From: Bacteroidetes bacterium UBA1312
Lineage (GTDB): Bacteria; Bacteroidota; Bacteroidia; Chitinophagales; Chitinophagaceae
DNA: 59,065 nucleotides
Reading direction: 5' to 3'
NCBI GenBank assembly: GCA_002307135.1
Contig: DBTQ01000037.1
Coordinates: forward strand, 1-59,065
Position numbers and translations under genes: made by a program. Positions 26,555 through 33,473 of the stretch are shown here, piece by piece. The first letter of the stretch is position 1. Every line of letters begins with the position of its first letter. The notes beneath the pieces are model-generated. The model was given only the letters and a program-made list of their open reading frames with translations, ran no database searches and had not been told where the DNA came from.

Positions 26555-27523
26555 ATGAGACACAGCTATAACAGATCAATTCTGTTAAATGTATTTGTAA
26601 TATTAATCCTAAGCATTATTGCAGAAACATCATCTTTTGCTCAAAACGAACAAAAAATGTTTTACGCGCTCAATACAAATCCGTATCTATTAGATCAAGT
26701 ACCAACTATCACACCATCTATAGCCTATAGTGTCAGAAAACTCAAACGAAAATACACTGGACCTTCAATGCGGGTCAGACGAAATAATTCAGGTGCTGAT
26801 GCCGAAGCGGATGTTTATTTTGATGGAAGTGGAGTCGTAAGTGGCAATAGTAATGTTATTGTTACTATAGCAGGCGGAGGAGCTTCTGTTGGAGATGTGA
26901 TGTCATTCAGCAGCTTTTATAGTGGACTAAACGTATATGTAAAAACGTGGTACGACCAAAGTGGCAATGGGAATAATGCTGTCCAAACGACAACATCTGC
27001 GCAACCTCAAATTGTAAAAACAGGTGTATTGGTTACTGAAAACGGGAAATCTTCCATTGAATTTGCAGGTCTGCATTCAAGCATACTACTGAATTTAACC
27101 ACTGCCTTAAACCTTACAAATGGAAGTTTATTCGGGGTATATAATCTTATTACGGCAGCGACTACTGCTGGCTTAGCAGACAATGGCACCTATTCATATA
27201 ATGTAAATACCTTTAACAACACAGGAAAGATTGGTGTTACACAGTACACCGTTTCAGATGTGGCCAGCACTATTAATTACGGCACTACCCTTGATGTGGT
27301 TTCATGGAGTAAATCATCAGTTAACACGTATGTTGAAATCGATAATCGTACATCAACAAGTACGGCAGCACTTAATATACCAATTGCTGTTGCTCAGGTT
27401 TATGGAAATGCGTTAACAACAACAGTCATACATATCTCCGAATTAATTATTACGGGATATGCTACAACAACGCAAAGACCATCCGTATTTAAAAATCAAA
27501 AAGCATTCTACAATACACCATAA
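26555..27523 (+). CDS. Secreted LamG/arabinofuranosidase-like domain protein, paralogue 3
   Basis: The product has 322 residues using the ATG at 26555, seven bases after the previous stop; an earlier ATG at 26534 would overlap that gene. The signal peptide ends near SFAQ. The mature start 'EQKMFYALNTNPYLLDQVPT' and 'YSVRKLKRKYTGPSMRVRR' are shared with paralogue 4 more than with 1 and 2. 'WYDQSGNGNNAVQTT' is present, followed by 'KSSIEFAGLHSSILLNL' and 'LFGVYNL', typical LamG-type sandwich strands. It ends '...FKNQKAFYNTP'. The middle (residues ~165-290) is unlike the other three, which suggests different ligands on a common frame. Confidence 0.72.
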   Translation: MRHSYNRSILLNVFVILILSIIAETSSFAQNEQKMFYALNTNPYLLDQVPTITPSIAYSVRKLKRKYTGPSMRVRRNNSGADAEADVYFDGSGVVSGNSNVIVTIAGGGASVGDVMSFSSFYSGLNVYVKTWYDQSGNGNNAVQTTTSAQPQIVKTGVLVTENGKSSIEFAGLHSSILLNLTTALNLTNGSLFGVYNLITAATTAGLADNGTYSYNVNTFNNTGKIGVTQYTVSDVASTINYGTTLDVVSWSKSSVNTYVEIDNRTSTSTAALNIPIAVAQVYGNALTTTVIHISELIITGYATTTQRPSVFKNQKAFYNTP

Positions 27524-27543
27524 CAATGATAATTATGTAATAC

Positions 27544-28524
27544 ATGCGAATAATATTATTTTACTTGTCATTTTTATTATTGTGTACAGAATCTGTTCTG
27601 GCTCAAAATGAGCAGAAGATGTTTTATGCGCTTAATACCAACCCCTATTTATTAGATCAAATAACAACAAGCAATCCTTCTGTAGCGTATAGCGTAAGGA
27701 AACTTAAACGTAAATATACAGGTTATGCGATGAGAGTACGAAGATCGAGTGGAGGAAGTCCATCTGGAGATGTTGCATTTGATGGTACAGGTGTTGTAAG
27801 CGGAAACAGTATTATCACAATTACGACTGTTGGGACTAGCGGCTATACATTAGGAGCCAAAATGAACTTTAGCACTTTTTATAGCGGAGCCTCTGTTTAT
27901 GTAAGTACTTGGTATGATCAGAGTGGAAATAGCAGAGATGTAACGCAATCTACGGCTGGTCAACAACCACGTATCGTAAATGCAGGGACATTAGAAGTTT
28001 CGAACAGCAAAGCAAGTGTAAAATTTATTAATGCCAATAGTACTTTGCTTACTGCTACAATTCCCTCTACCACCATGTTTACCTCCGGATATCAGGGAAC
28101 CGCCTCACTTGTATTAGAAGCTTCTTCAGGTAGCACATCGGCTTTTGGGTACTCAGACGGGGGTACAGACAGATGGCAAGCCCACATGGACGAAGGCTCC
28201 TTTTTATATTTTGATGTTGGTAGCAGTTACACCCGACTTTCGTATACCAATAGTGCCAATCAAGGATTGCTTAGAACCTATGCACTTGTGGCAGGAGTAT
28301 CACTACAACAAATTTGGGTGAGCGGATCAATGGTCGCTAGTGCCTCAGGTGCACTGAGTGCTAGTACAACAAGTGCATTTAACATTGGAGGCATACCTTT
28401 ATTCCCTGGCACATGGTATCATGACGATCACCAATCTGAGCTCATTATTTTCCCGACCAATCTATCTAATTCCGATTTGTCCAAATTATACAACAATCAA
28501 AAAGTTTTTTTTGGAACTCCTTAA
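27544..28524 (+). CDS. Secreted LamG/arabinofuranosidase-like domain protein, paralogue 4
   Basis: This 326-residue protein has a signal peptide ending near VLAQ. It pairs with paralogue 3 in the N-terminal third ('EQKMFYALNTNPYLLDQITT', 'YSVRKLKRKYTGYAMRVRRS'), then has 'WYDQSGNSRDVTQST', a slight change of the usual GNG to GNS. Downstream strands 'TASLVLEASSGSTSAFGY' and 'IWVSGSMVASASG' resemble LamG/concanavalin lectin sheets, and 'SELIIFPTNLSNSDLSKLYNN' closes the domain. It is the last gene of the operon; a strong terminator follows at 28707-28751. No T9SS domain or membrane anchor is visible. Ligand unknown. Confidence 0.72.
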   Translation: MRIILFYLSFLLLCTESVLAQNEQKMFYALNTNPYLLDQITTSNPSVAYSVRKLKRKYTGYAMRVRRSSGGSPSGDVAFDGTGVVSGNSIITITTVGTSGYTLGAKMNFSTFYSGASVYVSTWYDQSGNSRDVTQSTAGQQPRIVNAGTLEVSNSKASVKFINANSTLLTATIPSTTMFTSGYQGTASLVLEASSGSTSAFGYSDGGTDRWQAHMDEGSFLYFDVGSSYTRLSYTNSANQGLLRTYALVAGVSLQQIWVSGSMVASASGALSASTTSAFNIGGIPLFPGTWYHDDHQSELIIFPTNLSNSDLSKLYNNQKVFFGTP

Positions 28525-28706
28525 AAATATTAATTTTAAAAAGTCCTCATTTCTGCACGCTGCTATCAACTTAATATCCCATTGAAAGCGTTTTTAAAAT
28601 ACCCAATTAAACTGATTACCCCCATCATTCTACCACAGCAACAAATTGAATATGAAAAAATAAAATTCAATTAGAATACATCATAAGTAAAATTTACTTT
28701 TTAATT

Positions 28707-28751
28707 AAAAAGCCCCCTGATATCTATATGGTGTTAGGGGGCTTATTTTTT
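28707..28751 (+). terminator. Rho-independent terminator of the fibre operon
   Basis: A 9-bp G+C-rich stem (28710-28718 with 28736-28744), with AAGCCCCCT and its complement, has a 17-base loop and is followed by ATTTTTT. It is the only strong terminator between 20101 and the next gene, so the seven genes upstream can form one transcript. Confidence 0.85.
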
Positions 28752-28874
28752 GAACTAAATTATTAATTCATTAAGCATTTTAGAGCTCTAAAAGAATAAT
28801 TTAAATAAACATAAAAATTGTTTTTCAAATTTTTAAAAAGATAAAATAAAAATATTTATTTAAAACATTAGATA

Positions 28875-28890
28875 TGGCATAGAGTTTGAT
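28875..28890 (+). promoter_or_regulatory. Sigma-54-like -24/-12 element before the T9SS gene
   Basis: TGGCATAGAGTTTGAT shares TGGCA, the spacing and TTTGAT with the elements before the fibre operon. The implied start point is about 35 bases before the ATG at 28936. The -12 C is replaced by A, as in the proximal fibre-operon element. Confidence 0.45.
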
Positions 28891-28935
28891 GATACAATGG
28901 TAATCTGTAATTAATACCTGAGTTTCTAATAGAAA

Positions 28936-30693
28936 ATGAAAAATAGCTTTTTAAAATTTGTCTTCGCAATTATCATCATTTTGAGTCCCAAATTAACATT
29001 GGCTCAGAATGGCGCTACAGGCACAAGAGGAATGGACATAAGCTATAACATGTATGTAAATGGAGCGGAGATGTCTGCAGGAGATGCTAATATTACTAAA
29101 ACAGGTTATCTTGAAATTGGTCCTAAAGGAATTTATGAGATTATAGGAGCTACAATAAATGATGGCGTTATTGAAGTTAACAATGGTGGTCAATTAAGTA
29201 TTTATGGTGACGTGACAAATAGAGGCAAGATTATTTTGCACGATGGAGGCAGTATCCTATATTATGGACAAACATGGACAAACAGCTCTACTGCAAGTAT
29301 TGAAGATGGCGCCGGTGTTAATACAATTCCTGGAGGAGACTTGCGGTTTACTGCTGCAGCAAACCTTGTTACTCCAAGCTGGCTTACTGCTTGTGTAGGT
29401 GCTATAGCCTACAATGGCGGGGAGAAAATACAATATTTAGATGGTGCCAATGTCCCAATGGATGTTGTAATGCATGTTCAAAACCCAAGCAGCATTATTT
29501 TAACTAATACACCTACAAGAATTGAAGGAGAATTGCAATGGAATGTAGCATCTGGCAATATTTCATTAGGCAATAATGATCTTATATTTAATAAGAATGC
29601 GAGTGAGGTTGGTTTTCAAGCCGACCGATTTGCTATTACAAATGGCAATGGCCATGTTGTAAAAGAAAATTATACAGGAGACTGGATATTCCCTGTAGGT
29701 AAAACAACAGGAGATTACACGCCGGCTGCTATCAACAATACAGTTATGAATACGATGCATGTACTTGTACAAGACTATGCAACAAGTGCGGCAGTAGAAT
29801 CTGTAACAGGTACATCTAAAGACGGGATGCAAAGAACTTGGAACATCTATGCTGATAATGCTGCGGGAAACAGTATTGTAAACTTGCAACATAATATAGT
29901 TACCAACCAACCCGAATTTGCAGAAGACAATCAATTTGTAACTCAATGGAGCACTACTACACCAAATACATCAGGAGATCTTACATATAGTACAACTGCT
30001 TGGCAAAGTAATAACCCTGCAATGGGTATAACAGGAAATTTAAGTAGCACAGGTACTGTATCAGGATCTTCAATGCGCAGTCGTTCTTACTCTAATTTTG
30101 CTACTAATGCGAACGATGCAATTGCTTATTTTACAAAATCTACCAAGGCATTCAATGTTTTGCCAAGCAATCTACTTTCTTTTACTGCTAGCAAAGATGA
30201 TTCTTGTGAAGTGACATTAAGATTCACCTCTGGAATAGAAACTGAAGTTGACAAATACTTCATTCAGTATAGTACGGATGGCATTACTTTTACTAATCTA
30301 ACTACTATAAGTAAAGAAGGCAGTGACCATAATTATTCTTATATCCATACGACACCAATTAACGGAAAAAACTATTATAGACTTGCTGTTTTAGATTTGC
30401 GTCACAACTATACAATGAGCGCGATTGAAGACGTTACGATTAATTGTGGAACACCAACTGCCACACCAATTAAACTATACCCTAACCCAACAACTAATAT
30501 CGTCAATGTAACAGGATATGAACTAGGTTCAAAAGTTTTTGTACTTAATGAGTTAGGCCGCGTAATGTTATCGATTACACCAAATACGGAAATAGCGACT
30601 TTGGATTTAACTGAATTCCCTGCAGCACATTATATCGTGGAAGTGGTTAAAGACAACAAAAAAATTACAGCTCAAAAATTGCTTAAACAATAA
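28936..30693 (+). CDS. T9SS-sorted surface protein
   Basis: The 585-residue protein has a signal peptide (MKNSFLKFVFAIIIILSPKLTLAQ). Residues ~50-115 ('GYLEIGPKGIYEII', 'GVIEVNNGGQLSIYGDVTNRGKIIL') look like a short right-handed beta-helix. Residues ~400-490 ('CEVTLRFTSGIETEVDKYFIQYSTDG...NYYRL') form a domain often found just before T9SS signals. The end ('KLYPNPTTNIVNVTG' to 'HYIVEVVKDNKKITAQKLLKQ') is a type A sorting domain, so the protein is delivered to the cell surface or medium. It has its own sigma-54-like promoter resembling those of the fibre operon and ends at a bidirectional terminator, which suggests a co-regulated single-gene unit. The precise role is unknown. Confidence 0.85.
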   Translation: MKNSFLKFVFAIIIILSPKLTLAQNGATGTRGMDISYNMYVNGAEMSAGDANITKTGYLEIGPKGIYEIIGATINDGVIEVNNGGQLSIYGDVTNRGKIILHDGGSILYYGQTWTNSSTASIEDGAGVNTIPGGDLRFTAAANLVTPSWLTACVGAIAYNGGEKIQYLDGANVPMDVVMHVQNPSSIILTNTPTRIEGELQWNVASGNISLGNNDLIFNKNASEVGFQADRFAITNGNGHVVKENYTGDWIFPVGKTTGDYTPAAINNTVMNTMHVLVQDYATSAAVESVTGTSKDGMQRTWNIYADNAAGNSIVNLQHNIVTNQPEFAEDNQFVTQWSTTTPNTSGDLTYSTTAWQSNNPAMGITGNLSSTGTVSGSSMRSRSYSNFATNANDAIAYFTKSTKAFNVLPSNLLSFTASKDDSCEVTLRFTSGIETEVDKYFIQYSTDGITFTNLTTISKEGSDHNYSYIHTTPINGKNYYRLAVLDLRHNYTMSAIEDVTINCGTPTATPIKLYPNPTTNIVNVTGYELGSKVFVLNELGRVMLSITPNTEIATLDLTEFPAAHYIVEVVKDNKKITAQKLLKQ

Positions 30694-30710
30694 GAACATC
30701 ATCAGTTCAA

Positions 30711-30752
30711 AAAATAAGCGCTTCAAATTAATTTTTGAAGCGCTTATTTTTT
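30711..30752. terminator. Bidirectional terminator between convergent genes
   Basis: A 15-bp perfect stem (30713-30727 with 30734-30748) with a 6-base loop is flanked by A-runs and T-runs. It serves the T9SS gene on the plus strand and the DUF1761 gene on the minus strand. Confidence 0.88.
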
Positions 30753-30767
30753 ATAGATATACAACCA

Positions 30768-31274
30768 TTACTGCCAAGCGCAAACAATCCCTCCCATTAC
30801 CATAAATGTAATAGACCAATACCCGAAATTAATCCAAATGTATCTCCAACTTTTGCGTTCAAACATAGCGTTAGTAGCAATTACTGGTAGAATCATAAAT
30901 AAAGCAGTAATAAAACCATGCAGCATACCATGTTTAAAAGTGCGGAATTCGCTCCCATACTGAAGCATTAGATTATGATAAATTGCACCTAAACCAGAAC
31001 TTGTATCTTCTAATTCCTTCTGATGATGTTGCAACATAGAACCCAAATGAAATTGATGAATCACTGAAAATTGGATTACAAATGACAACATAAAAGCAAA
31101 AACAAAAGACAGTCCGAAAACGAGTGGCATATTTGCACTTTTCATTTTTTCTTCGGTCATGCCAGCTTCTCTTGCCCAAGCAGTGCCCATTACCTTAGGA
31201 TTATACCAAATAAATCCCATAACCATTGGAACAAATGCAGCAACCAAGACTGCAATAAAGTTAATACGTAACAT
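30768..31274 (-). CDS. DUF1761 family membrane protein
   Basis: The 168-residue protein begins MLRINFIAVLVAAFVPMVMG. It has four hydrophobic segments and the family-type loop 'FIWYNPKVMGTAWAREAGMTEEKM' at residues ~21-44, which I recognise from DUF1761 proteins. Late segments 'HGMLHGFITALFMILPVIATN' and 'YWSITFMVMGGIVCAW' close the fold. The function of this family is not known. I prefer this ATG over an in-frame upstream extension because it places the first helix at the N terminus. It shares a bidirectional terminator with the T9SS gene. Confidence 0.85.
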   Translation of the reverse strand: MLRINFIAVLVAAFVPMVMGFIWYNPKVMGTAWAREAGMTEEKMKSANMPLVFGLSFVFAFMLSFVIQFSVIHQFHLGSMLQHHQKELEDTSSGLGAIYHNLMLQYGSEFRTFKHGMLHGFITALFMILPVIATNAMFERKSWRYIWINFGYWSITFMVMGGIVCAWQ

Positions 31275-31336
31275 ACAGATTTTTTTTGTTTTACTATAAA
31301 GATAGCAAAACAAACATAAAAACAAGCATTATATCA

Positions 31337-32308
31337 TTAACTTGCCAATATCATAATCATTTCTTGCAAGTCCTTAGGAATTGAAGCATTTTGTTTTACA
31401 ACCTCTGAAAATGACGTGTACTTGATCTCATTATTAACAATTCCTACCATCATTTGATATTTCTTTTCAATCAATGCCAATACAGCAGCATAACCTAATC
31501 TGCTAGCCAATACCCTATCAGCAAAACTTGGTGCTCCACCACGCTGAATATGCCCGAGCACACAAATCCGAGATTCAAGATCCGGTAATTGTTGGTCAAA
31601 TACTGACTTTAGCTCCACTGCTCCTCCGAAATCATCCCCTTCTGCAACAACGATAACATGGACATTTTTTTTCCTACGTTCATCACTTCGTATATGTTGA
31701 ATCATTCGATTAATATCTGTGCGAATCTCCGGGATTAATATATCATCTGCACCACACGCAATACCACTATTGAGCGCAATATATCCAGCATCACGCCCCA
31801 TTACCTCCACAATAAAAATACGATCATGAGCCTCTGCTGTATCATGTATTTTATCTATAGCCTCAACAGCCGTATTAACAGCTGTATCAAAGCCAATCGT
31901 AAAATCTGTACCTACTAGGTCTTTATCAATCGTACCCGGTAGCCCAACAGCCGGTATCGGGTATTTTGAGAAAAAAGCATTAGCGCCCCTAAATGTGCCA
32001 TCACCACCAATAAGGACTAAACCTTCGATATTGTGTTTTTGAAGTTGCTCATGCGCTTTTGCCATTCCTTCGTCAGTCATAAATTCTTTACTTCTGGCGG
32101 TTTTTAGTATTGTACCACCACGCTGAATAATATTTGTAACATCAGAAGAGTGCATTTTAAAAATATCACCTTCAATCATTCCCTTGTAACCATGTCTAAT
32201 ACCATACACTTCCATTTTATGATAAAGGGCAGTACGCAAAACGGCTCTTATTGCGGCGTTCATCCCTGGACTATCCCCTCCTGATGTTAGTACTCCTATC
32301 CTTTTCAT
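31337..32308 (-). CDS. pfkA: ATP-dependent 6-phosphofructokinase
   Basis: This 323-residue enzyme phosphorylates fructose 6-phosphate in glycolysis. 'TSGGDSPGMNAAIRAV' (residues 8-23) binds ATP; 'GGDGTFRGA' (101-109) has Gly at the position that is Asp in pyrophosphate-dependent enzymes; 'GLPGTIDKDLVGTDFTIG' (122-139) carries the catalytic Asp128 and again a Gly, not Lys, before TID, so ATP is the likely donor. The usual TIDND reads TIDKD here, a small oddity. 'EVMGRDAGYIAL' follows. The ATG at 32308 is chosen; a TATATTTG -7 box (32343 to 32336) lies upstream. It is divergent from the moxR gene. Confidence 0.96.
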   Translation of the reverse strand: MKRIGVLTSGGDSPGMNAAIRAVLRTALYHKMEVYGIRHGYKGMIEGDIFKMHSSDVTNIIQRGGTILKTARSKEFMTDEGMAKAHEQLQKHNIEGLVLIGGDGTFRGANAFFSKYPIPAVGLPGTIDKDLVGTDFTIGFDTAVNTAVEAIDKIHDTAEAHDRIFIVEVMGRDAGYIALNSGIACGADDILIPEIRTDINRMIQHIRSDERRKKNVHVIVVAEGDDFGGAVELKSVFDQQLPDLESRICVLGHIQRGGAPSFADRVLASRLGYAAVLALIEKKYQMMVGIVNNEIKYTSFSEVVKQNASIPKDLQEMIMILAS

Positions 32309-32406
32309 TGGCTTATTTTTTGTAAAAAGTATCTCCAAATATAGCTCTTGCAAACAGAAAATAAAGGTCAAATAAGTTTTTATAAAAAATTTATATCAAT
32401 ATACAG

Positions 32407-32435
32407 TTGCATTCGCTTAAGAATAATTAATCTTG
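32407..32435 (+). promoter_or_regulatory. Putative -33/-7 promoter for moxR
   Basis: TTG at 32407-32409 is followed, after 18 bases, by TAATCTTG (32428-32435), one mismatch from TAnnTTTG. An in-frame TTG at 32433 lies inside this box and is therefore unlikely to be the moxR start. Confidence 0.4.
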
Positions 32436-32453
32436 TACAAATATCTCATCAAG

Positions 32454-33446
32454 ATGGAATTAGTTTCTTCCGATATTGCTGCAAACCCAAGCGAAGCCAT
32501 CCAATTACTTATTGGACAAATAGAAAAAGTGATACGTGGCAAACGAAAACAAATAGAACTGGTTATAAGCTGCTTAGTAGCAGGTGGTCATATATTGATG
32601 GAAGACAATCCAGGAACCGGTAAAACAGTATTGGCACGCACACTGGCTCAAGCAATATCTGGGAATAGCTTGGCTGAAAATGTAAGCTTCAAACGTGTAC
32701 AATTTACACCTGATTTATTACCAATGGATCTGATTGGCACACATATATTTGACGACCGCAACAATAGTTTTATTTTTAAAAAAGGTCCGCTATTTTGCAA
32801 TTTACTTTTAGCAGATGAAATTAATCGAGCATCTCCGAAAGTTCAAAGTGCTTTGTTAGAATGTATGGCAGAACACCAAATTACGATTGGTGATATAACC
32901 TACCCGTTAGAACAATTATTTTTCACTATCGCCACACAAAATCCGGTAGAAATGGAAGGCACTTACCCTTTACCTGCTGCCCAACTTGATAGATTCTATA
33001 TGAAAATATACTTTGGTTATGTAGATGAGCGTACAGAATTGCAGATATACCACCATTATCTAGACATCGCTAAAAATTTGGAAAACTTAGAACAGGTGTT
33101 GCGTATGGAAGACATACTTCAGCTACAAGTGGAAGCCAATAATGTATTCATTCACGATGAAATTATTCAAGCAGTTAGCAATATTGTGCGATCAACCCGA
33201 ACTCATAGTGATATAAGCCTAGGGGCTTCGACGCGTAGTGGTATTTATTTTATCAAGTGTTTACGTGCATTTGCATTAGTCAGAGGGCGCAGTTTTGTAA
33301 TAGAAGATGATGTAAAGAATATTGCGAATCCAGTTATCGAGCACAGACTTATATATCGTAATAAAGAGGGAAAACTGAATGCCTTGAATAATATTATAAA
33401 CAAAGAAATAGAACGTTTGGCTAAACTAAAATTGGTGCATCAATAA
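32454..33446 (+). CDS. MoxR-family AAA+ ATPase
   Basis: The 330-residue AAA+ protein has Walker A 'DNPGTGKT' at residues 51-58, Walker B 'LLLADEINRA' at 117-126, sensor 1 in 'IATQNPVEMEGTYPLPAAQLDRF', and a C-terminal lid with 'GASTRSGIYFIKCLRAFALVRGR'. MoxR ATPases act as chaperones that help assemble or activate metal or secreted complexes, usually beside VWA-domain and DUF58 genes. Neither is next to it here; instead a secreted helical-repeat protein follows 27 bases downstream. The start is the ATG after the -7 box. Cytosolic, with an unknown client. Confidence 0.92.
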   Translation: MELVSSDIAANPSEAIQLLIGQIEKVIRGKRKQIELVISCLVAGGHILMEDNPGTGKTVLARTLAQAISGNSLAENVSFKRVQFTPDLLPMDLIGTHIFDDRNNSFIFKKGPLFCNLLLADEINRASPKVQSALLECMAEHQITIGDITYPLEQLFFTIATQNPVEMEGTYPLPAAQLDRFYMKIYFGYVDERTELQIYHHYLDIAKNLENLEQVLRMEDILQLQVEANNVFIHDEIIQAVSNIVRSTRTHSDISLGASTRSGIYFIKCLRAFALVRGRSFVIEDDVKNIANPVIEHRLIYRNKEGKLNALNNIINKEIERLAKLKLVHQ

Positions 33447-33473
33447 ACACAAAAGTCTCAATTATTAAAACGC

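Larger units (their letters stand above)
28525..28935. other. 411-base intergenic region after the fibre operon
   Basis: There is no credible reading frame. It holds the operon terminator (28707-28751) and, after a very A+T-rich stretch, the sigma-54-like element at 28875-28890 that precedes the next gene. Nothing else was recognised. Confidence 0.6.

Noticed and set aside
20101..28524. Prophage or phage remnant
   Set aside because: Fibre-like motifs are present, but each gene has a Sec signal peptide and no capsid, portal, tail-tube, integrase or lysis gene is near.
24772..28524. Active GH54 arabinofuranosidases
   Set aside because: Only the N-terminal YSL..L/WYDQSGNG part resembles GH54; I cannot place the catalytic acids, so an enzyme call is not supported.
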